Positions 28,022-35,814 of a stretch of DNA of 39,639 nucleotides are shown here, in pieces. A program made the translations under genes and the position numbers. Source of the DNA: a virus. The DNA lies in IMG/VR virus record IMGVR_UViG_3300048918_000150, positions 1 to 39,639 of that record; one strand, given 5' to 3'. The notes beneath the pieces are model-generated. The model saw only the letters and a list, made by a program, of their open reading frames with translations, ran no database searches and had not been told where the DNA came from. Position 1 is the stretch's first letter; each line of letters opens with the position of its first letter.

Positions 28022-28537
28022 ATGAACGACATCGAGTTCGAGACGCTGCTACGGCGCTGGGGCCGGGTCTACGGAGAGCACGCGCCGCCGGAGTGGCAGG
28101 AGGAAGGCGAGGCGTCGCTGGTGATGGTCGGCGCTGGTGGCGCGCATCCGATCGCCGTGGCGATGGAGTACGCCCCTGGCCGGGCGCAGCGCATGGTGTC
28201 GGTCGCCTACAAGCGCCCGCGCGACGCTGTGCGGTTCTGGCGCGACCCGGTCGCCGGCAAGGAAACGCGGCACTACGCCGGGGCGCTGTACTTCTCGGGC
28301 GCGGAGCAGTCGCGCGTCGAGCCGCAGATATCCAAGGTCGAAAAGGCCGTGATGGACTTGTTCCGGATCAACACCCTGCGCGGGCTGGTGATGCGCGGCC
28401 AGTACTGCCGGCGGGGGCCACAGAGCGAGCAGGTCGAGTGGATCAATGGCCTGGATCGCGGCATCCAGACCGACCTGCGGAACTTCCGCTACGAGCTGGG
28501 CCATGCCCGGACCTGGATCCATGCCCGCATCGCTTGA
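28022..28537 (+). CDS. Probable Q-type late antiterminator
   Basis: This 171-residue protein has FETLLRRWGRVYGE at the start, and residues near 105-140 (VEKAVMDLFRINTLRGLVMRGQYCRRGPQSEQVEWIN) look like a sigma-type helix-turn-helix seen in Q-like proteins; I think it belongs to the DUF1133 group. Q binds DNA at the late promoter and makes polymerase ignore terminators. The gene ends exactly where the late promoter begins (-35 at 28534) and a terminator follows within 60 bases, which is the lambda Q-pR'-tR' order. Function is mainly inferred from this position. Confidence 0.65.
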   Translation: MNDIEFETLLRRWGRVYGEHAPPEWQEEGEASLVMVGAGGAHPIAVAMEYAPGRAQRMVSVAYKRPRDAVRFWRDPVAGKETRHYAGALYFSGAEQSRVEPQISKVEKAVMDLFRINTLRGLVMRGQYCRRGPQSEQVEWINGLDRGIQTDLRNFRYELGHARTWIHARIA

Positions 28538-28562
28538 CATTGACGTCACCGTCATGTACGGT
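28534..28562 (+). promoter_or_regulatory. Late promoter pR'
   Basis: A perfect TTGACA (28534-28539) and TACGGT (28557-28562) are spaced 17 bases apart. A dyad ACCGT-CATGT-ACGGT (28548-28562) covers the spacer and the -10 box, and a TGACGTCA palindrome (28541-28548) lies inside the spacer; these are candidate Q or regulator contacts. The -35 overlaps the stop region of the Q-like gene. Confidence 0.75.
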
Positions 28563-28590
28563 TCTGGCAACATGCAGTAGTTGCGTCTAT

Positions 28591-28620
28591 CGGCTCGCCA
28601 TTCCCCGGCGGGCCGTTTTT
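28591..28620 (+). terminator. Leader terminator tR'
   Basis: CGGCTCGCC pairs with GGCGGGCCG over nine bases (one G-T pair) around a 7-base loop, followed by TTTTT. It begins only about 25 bases after the predicted start of late transcription, so by default the promoter makes a short leader RNA of ~50 bases. The rest of the gap to 28723 holds no recognised signal. Confidence 0.85.
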
Positions 28621-28723
28621 CGTTTCCGGCCCTCGTCGGAACAGCCGCGGCGTCTCTCTCCCGCCCCGGCACCCCGGCGGCCTGTCGCATCCCCCGGCAG
28701 GCCGCCCCCTATTGAGTCGCCCC

Positions 28724-28915
28724 ATGTCTCCTGCAGACCGCAAGGCCAGCATTGAGCGGGTCGACAACGGCTGGATCCTCGTCTTTTGGACGCGGGACCG
28801 GTCGGAAATGACCGAGCGGCGCGAGGTCTACACGAACCTCAACGACGTGTTCGGCCGGGTGCACCGCCTGCTGCTGCCGAACACGCTGAACCTGCCAGCC
28901 GGCGACGCCGAATAG
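28724..28915 (+). CDS. First small protein of the late operon
   Basis: This 63-residue protein is beta-rich with a helical end (DNGWILVFWTRDRSEMTERREVYTNLNDVFGRVHRLLL). ATG 28724 is chosen for its methionine-rich start; TTG 28712 is an alternative. No family is recognised, but short proteins of this kind precede metallophosphatases or lysis genes in several phages. Confidence 0.5.
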   Translation: MSPADRKASIERVDNGWILVFWTRDRSEMTERREVYTNLNDVFGRVHRLLLPNTLNLPAGDAE

Positions 28916-28917
28916 CC

Positions 28918-29760
28918 ATGCGCCCCCGGCGGCACTACGTCATCCCGGACGTGCAGGTGCGCCCCGGCGACGTGACGGACCACCTCGACTGGATCGCCGC
29001 CGACATCGTGCGGCGCCGGCCGGACGTGATCGTGGTGATCGGCGACTTTTGGGACCTACCGAGCCTGTCGAAGTACAGCCCGGCGGGTGGCACCGAGAAG
29101 GAGGGCGCGCGGCTCCTGGCTGACCTCGAAGCCGGCGAGGCGGCGCTGCACCGGCTCACGGCGCCGATCTTCAAGGAGATCAAGCGGCGCCAGAAAGGAC
29201 ACATGCCGCGGTGGAATCCGCGCCTGGTGTTCTGCGAAGGGAATCACGAGTACCGCGCGGCACGGTTCGCGAGCGACGACGCCCGGTTCGAGGGTGTGGT
29301 CGGCACACATCTGTGCCAAGTCGAGCCGTTCGGCTTCGAGCGCGTGCGCTTCGAGAAGCCAATCGCCATCGACGACGTGTGGTACTGCCACTACTGGAAA
29401 ACGGCGCACAGCCCGCGCCCGATCGGCGGCACGATCGACAACCGGCTCAACAAGCTGGGGTTTTCGTTCGTCGCCGGCCACGAGCAGGGCAAGAAATACG
29501 GTAGTCGCGACCTGCCGAACGGCCGCACGATCCACGGCATTGTCGCCGGGTCGTGCTACCTCGGCACCGAAAGCTACCGCGGCCCGCAGGGCTGCAACGA
29601 ATGGCGCGGCACGGTCGTGCTGCATGACGTGCGCAACGGTGGGGACTTCGAGCCGATGTTCCTGACCCTGCGCTACCTGTGCGAGGAATACACGGGCGAA
29701 TCGCTGCCGGACTACCTGCGCAAGCGGTATCCGGAACGGGATTGGTCGCACCTCTGCTGA
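28918..29760 (+). CDS. Calcineurin-like metallophosphoesterase
   Basis: This 280-residue protein has the metal-binding motifs of the family: D11 (PDVQV), GDFWD (42-46), GNHE (108-111), H158 and GHE (187-189). The first motif has V or Q where the family usually has D-x-H, so the metal site may differ slightly. Such enzymes hydrolyse phosphodiesters, and phage members may act on nucleotides or DNA ends. It is the second gene of the late operon, which suggests a role in packaging or host DNA degradation, but nothing in the sequence decides this. Confidence 0.8.
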   Translation: MRPRRHYVIPDVQVRPGDVTDHLDWIAADIVRRRPDVIVVIGDFWDLPSLSKYSPAGGTEKEGARLLADLEAGEAALHRLTAPIFKEIKRRQKGHMPRWNPRLVFCEGNHEYRAARFASDDARFEGVVGTHLCQVEPFGFERVRFEKPIAIDDVWYCHYWKTAHSPRPIGGTIDNRLNKLGFSFVAGHEQGKKYGSRDLPNGRTIHGIVAGSCYLGTESYRGPQGCNEWRGTVVLHDVRNGGDFEPMFLTLRYLCEEYTGESLPDYLRKRYPERDWSHLC

Positions 29761-29766
29761 GCGACC

Positions 29767-29964
29767 ATGCCCAAGCCCAACCCCGAGGCCGTCGCGATGT
29801 TGCGCGACATGCTCGCGGCGGCCGAGACCGGGCAGCTGACTGAAATCTTCCTGCTGGGCCGCTGGCCCAACGGCGAATACAGCTACGACTTTCTGGTGAT
29901 CGACGTGCCCGACCTGCTCTACGAGCTCGGCACGGTGATCCTGACCGAGCGAGAACCCCGATGA
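29767..29964 (+). CDS. Small unknown late protein
   Basis: This 65-residue protein starts with an acidic helix (PEAVAMLRDMLAAAETGQLTEIF), then a short Tyr-rich beta section (GEYSYDFLVIDVPDLLYELG). Its end overlaps the lysozyme start by 4 bases. No membrane segment is seen. The function is unknown. Confidence 0.5.
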   Translation: MPKPNPEAVAMLRDMLAAAETGQLTEIFLLGRWPNGEYSYDFLVIDVPDLLYELGTVILTEREPR

Positions 29965-30533
29965 ACGCCCTGCAGTTGGCCTACGACCACTGCGCCGCGT
30001 TCGAGGCGTTCCGCAGCTTTCCGTATCCAGACCCGGCATCGCCTCTCGCGGAAGCGGCGCCGAAGTGCCGCTGGGGGTTGGAGCCGGCCACCGGCATTCT
30101 GGCCGACCTTCCGCTCGGCGTGCGCCTGCTATCTGGCGACCCATGGACGATCGGCTACGGCCAAACCGGCAAGACGATCGGCCCGAACACGCCGCCGTGG
30201 TCGCAGGCGGTCGGCCGCGCGAACCTCGAGGCGCGTCTTGAGTCGCACATCGAGACGATCGACAAGCGAGCAATGCGTCAGCTACGCGAGGGGCAGATGG
30301 CCGCGCTCGCGGGCTTCCTCGACAACGTCGGCCCTGGGGCCGAAGGCCGGAAGGATGGGCTGTTCGTGCTCAAGTCCGGCGGCCCATCCACGCTGTGGCA
30401 CTGCGTCGTCGAAGGCATGGATGCGCGTGCCGCCAATGAGTTTTTGAAATGGGCTCGCGCAGGCGGGCAAGTGCTCCCGGGCTTGCTTCGCCGCCGCCAG
30501 GCGGAACGCGCCCTCTACCTACAGGCGGCGTGA
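29961..30533 (+). CDS. Endolysin, GH24 lysozyme type
   Basis: This 190-residue protein has catalytic E15 in FEAFRSFPYPDP and the following WTIGYGQTG; together these are the E-(8)-D-(5)-T-like motif of phage T4/P22-type lysozymes, but with about 30 extra residues between them. The remainder (GQMAALAGFLDNVGPG, EFLKWARAGGQVLPGLLRRRQAE) matches the helical lobe. It cuts the peptidoglycan glycan strands. There is no signal-anchor sequence, so a holin must let it out of the cytoplasm. It is followed by the holin candidates. Confidence 0.9.
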   Translation: MNALQLAYDHCAAFEAFRSFPYPDPASPLAEAAPKCRWGLEPATGILADLPLGVRLLSGDPWTIGYGQTGKTIGPNTPPWSQAVGRANLEARLESHIETIDKRAMRQLREGQMAALAGFLDNVGPGAEGRKDGLFVLKSGGPSTLWHCVVEGMDARAANEFLKWARAGGQVLPGLLRRRQAERALYLQAA

Positions 30534-30730
30534 TGGATCCGGGAACCCTTGTTGCGATCGGCTCGCTCGTGCTTGCCGGCATCGTGTGGCTCGTGCGCCT
30601 TGAAGGACGTCACAACGTGCTCGCGGTGCGCCAGGACTCAACCGAGAAGCGCATCGAGGGGTTGGAAGACCGCATCGTGAAGCAACTCGACCGCATCGAA
30701 CAGAAGCTCGACGGGAAGGCCGACAAGTGA
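30533..30730 (+). CDS. Small membrane protein with coiled coil, holin-associated
   Basis: This 65-residue protein has one membrane segment (LVAIGSLVLAGIVWLV) and then a charged coiled coil (TEKRIEGLEDRIVKQLDRIEQKLDG). It looks like a one-pass holin or holin partner. ATG 30533 shares a base with the previous stop. The next gene is a two-pass holin candidate, so this one might be an antiholin. Confidence 0.6.
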   Translation: MDPGTLVAIGSLVLAGIVWLVRLEGRHNVLAVRQDSTEKRIEGLEDRIVKQLDRIEQKLDGKADK

Positions 30731-30966
30731 ACATCCGTGAACGCTGGCATGCCCTCGTGCTGCGCCTCGATGACGCGTTCGCGCGCTACTACGGCTGGGG
30801 CCTGATGGCGCTCGGCGCGCTGGTGCAGTACGCCGCCACCGACACCTCGTGGGCGGTCTACCTCGGCAAGTGGGGCGGCATCGCGACGTTCGCGATCGGC
30901 CTGGCGGCGCAGCAGATCGGCAAGGCGCGGCGCGCGGAAGATTTCAAGGTCGGCGGGTCGGCCTGA
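30727..30966 (+). CDS. Holin candidate
   Basis: This 79-residue protein starts at GTG 30727, overlapping the previous stop. There are two hydrophobic segments (GWGLMALGALVQYAA and GGIATFAIGLAAQQI) with a short, polar loop and a charged C-terminus, the form of small class II holins. It sits between lysozyme and spanin genes. It would open the inner membrane to release the lysozyme. Confidence 0.65.
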   Translation: MNIRERWHALVLRLDDAFARYYGWGLMALGALVQYAATDTSWAVYLGKWGGIATFAIGLAAQQIGKARRAEDFKVGGSA

Positions 30967-30967
30967 T

Positions 30968-31471
30968 ATGTGGCTGATGGCGGTCCAGATGCTCGGAGGC
31001 TTCCGGGCGGCAGTCTTCGCGCTGCTCGCCGCGCTGGCCCTGAGTGCCGCTGGTGTGCAAACCCTGCGCCTGCACCACGCACAGAACGCGGCCAAGCGCG
31101 CGGCGGACTCGTCCGTGGCGGCGGCGCTCAAGGCGTCCGAAGCCGCGCGCGCCGAAGAACAGACCCGCGCCCGGTATATCGCCGGGGTCGCGGATGCCTA
31201 CGACAAAGGGAAGGCCGATGCACAAGCCGCTGTCGCTGGTGTGCTTGATGACGTGCGCGCTGGTCGTTACATCCTGCGCGACCGCTTCAAGTGCCCGGCC
31301 ATCCGTTCTGCCCCCGCGCCTCCCGCCGGTGCCATCGCCAGTGATGCAGCCGCCCCCGCTGTCCTTTCTGACGACGATGTGCAGTTTCTTGTTCGATTCG
31401 CTGGGGATGCCGAAGGCGTGCGCCAGCAACTCATCGCCTGCCAAGCAGTGATTCAGGCGGACCGCCAATGA
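30968..31471 (+). CDS. Rz: i-spanin (Rz-like)
   Basis: This 167-residue protein has an N-terminal membrane segment (FRAAVFALLAALALSAAGVQTL) and a long Ala-rich charged coiled coil, the inner-membrane subunit shape of Rz. It would contact the outer-membrane lipoprotein Rz1 encoded inside it in another frame at 31218-31451. Together they fuse the inner and outer membranes at the end of lysis. The length is normal for Rz. Confidence 0.8.
   Translation: MWLMAVQMLGGFRAAVFALLAALALSAAGVQTLRLHHAQNAAKRAADSSVAAALKASEAARAEEQTRARYIAGVADAYDKGKADAQAAVAGVLDDVRAGRYILRDRFKCPAIRSAPAPPAGAIASDAAAPAVLSDDDVQFLVRFAGDAEGVRQQLIACQAVIQADRQ
31218..31451 (+). CDS. Rz1: o-spanin lipoprotein (Rz1-like), nested in Rz
   Basis: A 77-residue frame lies entirely inside Rz in the +1 frame. 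ATG 31218 follows GGGAAGG. It has a signal peptide with lipobox (PLSLVCLMTCALVVTSC), so the mature protein would start at the cysteine and be lipid-anchored in the outer membrane. The mature part is proline-rich (SVLPPRLPPVPSP), as in Rz1. Nested spanin genes of this kind are well known in lambda. Confidence 0.8.
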   Translation: MHKPLSLVCLMTCALVVTSCATASSARPSVLPPRLPPVPSPVMQPPPLSFLTTMCSFLFDSLGMPKACASNSSPAKQ

Positions 31472-31602
31472 AGCTCGAACCCATGACCGACGACGTGCCG
31501 GCGCTGACGCAGCGCGTGCCCGAGCCGCCGGTCGAAGTCGCATTTGCCTCGCGCCTTACCGAGCGCGAACACGCAGTGGAGGAAGCGCCGTGTACCCGAT
31601 GA
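31468..31602 (+). CDS. Short unknown late peptide
   Basis: A 44-residue frame from ATG 31468 overlaps the Rz stop (ATGA) and runs 13 bases into the next gene. It is acidic and Pro/Glu-rich without a membrane segment. The overlap suggests translation. The function is unknown. Confidence 0.4.
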   Translation: MKLEPMTDDVPALTQRVPEPPVEVAFASRLTEREHAVEEAPCTR

Positions 31603-31889
31603 GCCCCTACGGCCCCAGCATGGTCGACCAGTACGGGCAGGACGCCTCCAACGGCCTCGGACTCGGCCACTTCCTGGCGCGCTTCGGCTACCAGCCGCAG
31701 AACGGCGGCGGCATGCCTCCGATGCAGGGCAACACCGGCATCATGCCGCCCAACGCCCTGACGGGTGGCGGCCTCGCGCCGCAACAGGCGTTCACGCCGC
31801 AGACCGGTGGCGCCGGCCAGATGCAGCAGATGCCGCAGAACCGCCTTGGTGGCGGCTACAACTTCGGCATGGGTGGCCTGCTGCGATGA
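31590..31889 (+). CDS. Gly/Gln/Met-rich small virion-type protein
   Basis: This 99-residue protein is low in complexity, rich in Gly, Gln, Pro and Met (GGGMPPMQGNTGIMPPN). The start is GTG 31590, with GGAGGA 6 bases upstream; ATG 31599 is less well spaced. It is likely a disordered linker or minor structural protein. It overlaps the following gene by ATGA. Confidence 0.5.
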   Translation: MYPMSPYGPSMVDQYGQDASNGLGLGHFLARFGYQPQNGGGMPPMQGNTGIMPPNALTGGGLAPQQAFTPQTGGAGQMQQMPQNRLGGGYNFGMGGLLR

Positions 31890-32320
31890 GCCGCAGCACG
31901 ACCGCCTACGCCAGCGCGACCCGCCGCGAGCGCGTGCACAACCTCGAGTTCTACGCCGGCGAAGTGTCGCCGGTGTCGGTCGACTTCACCTCGATCCTCG
32001 GCGCCGCGGCGGCACTGTCGAGCGCGCTGTGGGAGATCGACAACCCCTCCGTGGCCGTGATGTCGGATGCGGTGATCGACGGCAACACCTCGAGCATCAC
32101 GCTCGCCTGCCAGTCGCCGGGCCATGCCGTGCTGCGCTGCACCGGCGGCACCGATAGCGGCGTCAAGCTGGTGCAGATGTTTGCGCTGCAGGTCGATGCG
32201 GCGTCCTCTCTGGTGACTGCCGCCTCCGCAGGCCCGCAGTCGTTGCAGGCAACGGCCAGCACAGGCGGCGGCGTCACCACGGGCGGCGGCGGCCAGATTT
32301 TCGACGGTGGTGGCGCATGA
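31886..32320 (+). CDS. Putative minor structural protein
   Basis: This 144-residue protein has an N-terminal beta-sheet part (EFYAGEVSPVSVDFTSILGAAAALSSALWEIDNPSVAV, then GHAVLRCTGGTDSG) resembling Ig-like domains in phage tail or decoration proteins. It ends in a Gly-rich tail (GGGVTTGGGGQIFDGGGA). It overlaps the collagen-like fibre start by ATGA. A role with the following fibre gene is plausible but unproven. Confidence 0.5.
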   Translation: MSRSTTAYASATRRERVHNLEFYAGEVSPVSVDFTSILGAAAALSSALWEIDNPSVAVMSDAVIDGNTSSITLACQSPGHAVLRCTGGTDSGVKLVQMFALQVDAASSLVTAASAGPQSLQATASTGGGVTTGGGGQIFDGGGA

Positions 32321-33939
32321 GCCTGGTCAATCTCCGCAATGCCACGACGGCGGAATGGGCGACCGCGAACCCCGTCCTGCGCGCCAATGAGCCGGCTGTC
32401 GAGGTCGTCTCGGCCGGTCCGCCGGCGGTGTTCAAGCTCAAGATCGGTGATGGCACCACCCCCTGGAACGCGCTCCCGTATGCCGGCACGTCGGCGGCGG
32501 GTGCAACGGGTCCGCAAGGGCCTGCCGGTCCAACCGGCCCGCAAGGTCCGGCCGGCCCCGCGGGTGCAGACGGCACCAGCTTCGCCATCACCGGGCATGT
32601 CGCCACCTCGGCTGACCTCCCCGTGAGCGGCACGGCCGGGCAGGGCTATCTCACCGACAACGATGGGCACTTCTGGATCTGGCCCACGGGTGGATCGGCG
32701 TGGTTCGACGCCGGCCAACTGCGGGGGCCGCAGGGTCCCACTGGTGCGACTGGTCCCACGGGCCCCGCGGGCCCTGCCGGCCCGACTGGCGCCACCGGCG
32801 CGACGGGCGCGGCTGGCCCAGCAGGTGCGGCGGGCGCGACCGGCCCCGCGGGTGCCACAGGCGCAACAGGCGCGGCGGGGGCGACCGGCCCAGCAGGACC
32901 AACCGGTCCGGCCGGCACGGGTGGCGATCCAACCCTGAGCGGCACGTACAGCGCCGATCCCACGGGCGTGTCGGATTGCACGACTGCACTCGCCAACGCG
33001 ATCGCGGCCGGCGTCAAGCGCCTACGTATCCCGGCTGGCACCTACCGCTTCAACAGCAAGATCCTCGTCAACGCCGAGATCGAGATTTACGGCGACGGCG
33101 TCAACAGCACCTTCCTCTACAGCTACACGACCACCGACCACGGCATGGAAGTCACGGGTGCGTCGAGCCTGGGGCTCGGCAACCGCCTGCGCATGCGCGA
33201 CTTGACCCTTGAGTACAAGGGCGCGGGGCAGGCCGCCGGCAAGCACGGCATGGTCGTCAAGCGGAAGATGTTCAACAACAACGTGCGGGTGAAGGGCTTC
33301 ACCGGCTCGGGCATCTACTTCGATTCGATCGACGGCACTGTGGGTGGTGCGGTGTTCTTCTCCCGGTGGGAGGACTGCATCGCCGAGAGCAATGGACTCG
33401 ACGGCCTCGACGTGCGGTTCGGCGCCAACGCCAACACCTTCATCAACTTCCAGGGCATCAAGAACGGCCGCTACAACATCCGGCACCGCACGGACGGCGG
33501 CGCGACTTACGCGAACAGCTGGATCGGTGGGCAGGCGAGCTACGGCAAGCTGCAGGGCTGGATGATGGAATCCGGCACCGACATCGGGCTCGACGGCGTG
33601 TACGCCGAACTCAACGGCTCGCCGGACAACACCAGCGCCAATGGCTACACGAACACGGCACTGTCGACTGCCGACCGCCGCGTCGACTTCTGGTTCGGCG
33701 ACGGGGTGACACGCGTCAAGGCGCGCCTGTCGGCCGTCTACAACAACGACAGCACGCACGTTCGCGTCCCGACCACCTCCAATGCGGTCAGCGCCAAGAT
33801 TGACGTGACAGCCGGCGGACTCCGCTACACCCCGCTCGCGGCGGCCGTCGCCAGTTCCGCGGCCACCACGCTCGCCCAGTTGCAGGCCGACCACAACGCG
33901 CTGATCACGGCGCTCAAGAACGCGAAAGTCATCGGCTGA
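32317..33939 (+). CDS. Tail fibre with collagen-like repeats and probable beta-helix
   Basis: This 540-residue protein starts with LRNATTAEWATANPVL...KLKIGDGTTPW, an Mtd_N-like attachment domain. Residues about 65-87 and 138-207 are collagen-like G-x-y repeats (GPTGATGPTGPAGP and similar), which in phages form triple-helical fibre shafts. After the shaft, residues ~215-460 have short strands and turns with repeated NSKILVNAEIEIYGDGVN-type segments, as in pectate-lyase-type beta-helix tailspikes. The C-terminal end is helical. The domain order fits a trimeric receptor-binding fibre, possibly with a depolymerase activity; no catalytic pair could be named by eye. Confidence 0.75.
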   Translation: MSLVNLRNATTAEWATANPVLRANEPAVEVVSAGPPAVFKLKIGDGTTPWNALPYAGTSAAGATGPQGPAGPTGPQGPAGPAGADGTSFAITGHVATSADLPVSGTAGQGYLTDNDGHFWIWPTGGSAWFDAGQLRGPQGPTGATGPTGPAGPAGPTGATGATGAAGPAGAAGATGPAGATGATGAAGATGPAGPTGPAGTGGDPTLSGTYSADPTGVSDCTTALANAIAAGVKRLRIPAGTYRFNSKILVNAEIEIYGDGVNSTFLYSYTTTDHGMEVTGASSLGLGNRLRMRDLTLEYKGAGQAAGKHGMVVKRKMFNNNVRVKGFTGSGIYFDSIDGTVGGAVFFSRWEDCIAESNGLDGLDVRFGANANTFINFQGIKNGRYNIRHRTDGGATYANSWIGGQASYGKLQGWMMESGTDIGLDGVYAELNGSPDNTSANGYTNTALSTADRRVDFWFGDGVTRVKARLSAVYNNDSTHVRVPTTSNAVSAKIDVTAGGLRYTPLAAAVASSAATTLAQLQADHNALITALKNAKVIG

Positions 33940-33942
33940 CCT

Positions 33943-34320
33943 ATGGGACGCCCCCCCATCATCGACAGCCCCGAGAAGTTCGAGGAACTCACCGAGCTGT
34001 ACTTCGAAGGCTGCAAGCAGGAGGACGCCGTCCCGACCGTCAACGGCCTATGCCTGACGCTAGGCATGACGCGGGAAACCCTGCTGCGGTATGAGGAAAA
34101 GCCGGACTTTTCTGACACGGTTAAAAAGGCCCGCATGCGGCTGGAGATGGCGTGGGAGCAGCGCTTGGCCGGGCCGAATGCTGCCGGCACGATCTTCTGG
34201 CTCAAGAACCAGGGCTGGTCGGACAAAACGGAGCAGGTGGTGACGGCCACGGTCGAGCACGGCGGCTCCGTCACGCTCGAGCCCGGCGACGCCTACCTGC
34301 GCATGCTCAATGGCGGTTGA
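33943..34320 (+). CDS. terS: Terminase small subunit
   Basis: This 125-residue protein has an N-terminal helix-turn-helix (FEELTELYFEGCKQEDAVPTVNGLCLTLGMTRETLLRYEEK) and a helical oligomer region (KKARMRLEMAWEQRLA), then the conserved-looking FWLKNQGWSDKTEQ, a pattern of small terminases of the gp3/HTH type. It recognises the phage DNA packaging start, so a pac site is probably in or near this gene. It overlaps the large subunit by 11 bases. Confidence 0.85.
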   Translation: MGRPPIIDSPEKFEELTELYFEGCKQEDAVPTVNGLCLTLGMTRETLLRYEEKPDFSDTVKKARMRLEMAWEQRLAGPNAAGTIFWLKNQGWSDKTEQVVTATVEHGGSVTLEPGDAYLRMLNGG

Positions 34321-35812
34321 CTGGCACCACCCCGACTACGCGACGGTCTACACGGAGCGCGCGGAGCGGTTGAAGCGGTTGCGCGAGGATCCGGGCTTGC
34401 TCGCCTCGGTGAAGGCGTACTACGCCGACCACCCGGCCGACTTCATCAACGACTGGGGGATGACGTTCGACCCCCGCAACGCCGAGGTCGGGCTGCCGAC
34501 CACGGTCCCGTTCCTGCTGTTCCCGCGGCAACGCGAGTTCGTCGAGTTCGTGCGCCGCAAGTGGCTGGCGCGCGAGGACTGGCTGGCCGAGAAGTCGCGC
34601 GACATGGGCGTGTCCTGGCTGTGCGTCGGGATCGCCGTGTGGATGTTCCTGTTCCACAAAGGGACGGTCGTCGGGTTCGGCAGCCGCAAGGAGGAATACG
34701 TCGACCGGATCGGCGACCCGAAGTCGCTGTTCTGGAAGGTGCGCCAGTTCGTTGAACTGCTGCCCGTCGAGTTCCGGCCGAAGGGCTGGGACGCCAAGAC
34801 GTGCGCGCCGTTCATGCGGATCACCAACCCGGAAAACGGGGCGGCGATCATCGGCGAGGCCGGCGACAACATCGGCCGCGGCAATCGCACCAGCATCTAC
34901 TTCAAGGACGAGTCGGCGTTCTACGAGCGGCCCGAGTCGATCGACGCGGCGCTGTCGCAGACGTCCAACTGCAAGGGCGACGTCTCCACGCCGAACGGCG
35001 CCGGCAACCCGTTCTACAAGAAGCGCAAGGGCGGCAAGGTCGAAGTGTTCACCTTCCACTGGAAGGACGACCCGCGCAAAGGCCCGGAGTGGTACGCCAA
35101 GCAACAGCGCGAGCTCGACCCGGTCGTGCTGGCGCAGGAAGTGGACATCGACTACGAGGCGTCGGTCACCGATGCCTTCATCCCCGGCCAACTGGTCGAC
35201 GCGGCAATGGCCCTCGGGCCGGCCGATGTCGAGGCGCTGGGACACGAGAAGTGGGGCCTGGACGTCGCGCGCTTCGGTGACGACAAGTCGGTGCTGACCA
35301 AGCGCCGCGGCCGGTTGGTGAAGCCGCAGCAGGCGTGGCAGGGCATCGACACGATGGCGCTGGCAAACGAGGTATGGGCGCAGGCCAAGGTCGAGAAGCC
35401 GGCACAAATCGCGGTCGACGTGATCGGCGTCGGCGCCGGCGTGTGCGACCGGCTCAAGGAACTGGCGGACAACGCCGACTGGCCTGTGCAGATCGTCGGC
35501 GCGAACACCTCCGTGCGCGTCGAGGACGGCACCAACTACAACCTGCGCGCCAAGGTGTGGGACGAGTGCCGCGAGTGGCTCAAGGATGGGCCGGTCGTGC
35601 TGCCGAATGACCCGACGCTCAAGGCCGAGCTGTGCGCCCTCAAGTATCTGTACCGCAACGGCCTGCGGTTGATCGAATCGAAAGACGACGCGAAGAAGCG
35701 CGGCATCAAGTCGCCTGACTTTGCGGACAGCCTGACCCTGACCTTTGCCGAGCCGGTGAGCCTGCCCACTGCGGTGGGTGCTGACTTCTACGACTACGCG
35801 GTGGACTACTGA
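34310..35812 (+). CDS. terL: Terminase large subunit
   Basis: This 500-residue protein has an N-terminal ATPase with a Walker A-like KSRDMGVSW (95-103) and Walker B SIYFKDESAF (D200, E201). The C-terminal RNase H-like nuclease has three acidic sites visible in GLDVARFGDD (D318), AVDVIGVG (D370) and SPDFADSL (D470/D473). The enzyme cuts concatemers and pumps DNA through the portal. The Walker A variant without the classical G-K-[ST] is common in phage terminases. Portal follows after 2 bases. Confidence 0.92.
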   Translation: MAVDWHHPDYATVYTERAERLKRLREDPGLLASVKAYYADHPADFINDWGMTFDPRNAEVGLPTTVPFLLFPRQREFVEFVRRKWLAREDWLAEKSRDMGVSWLCVGIAVWMFLFHKGTVVGFGSRKEEYVDRIGDPKSLFWKVRQFVELLPVEFRPKGWDAKTCAPFMRITNPENGAAIIGEAGDNIGRGNRTSIYFKDESAFYERPESIDAALSQTSNCKGDVSTPNGAGNPFYKKRKGGKVEVFTFHWKDDPRKGPEWYAKQQRELDPVVLAQEVDIDYEASVTDAFIPGQLVDAAMALGPADVEALGHEKWGLDVARFGDDKSVLTKRRGRLVKPQQAWQGIDTMALANEVWAQAKVEKPAQIAVDVIGVGAGVCDRLKELADNADWPVQIVGANTSVRVEDGTNYNLRAKVWDECREWLKDGPVVLPNDPTLKAELCALKYLYRNGLRLIESKDDAKKRGIKSPDFADSLTLTFAEPVSLPTAVGADFYDYAVDY

Positions 35813-35814
35813 CC

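Noticed and set aside
30533-30730. Calling this gene a definite antiholin
   Set aside because: One membrane segment plus a coiled coil fits several small lysis proteins. Sequence alone does not distinguish holin, antiholin or accessory protein.
32490-32935. Repetitive DNA that could be taken for a CRISPR-like or tandem-repeat array
   Set aside because: The repeats are in-frame G-x-y codons of a collagen-like protein shaft, with no spacer structure of constant length.
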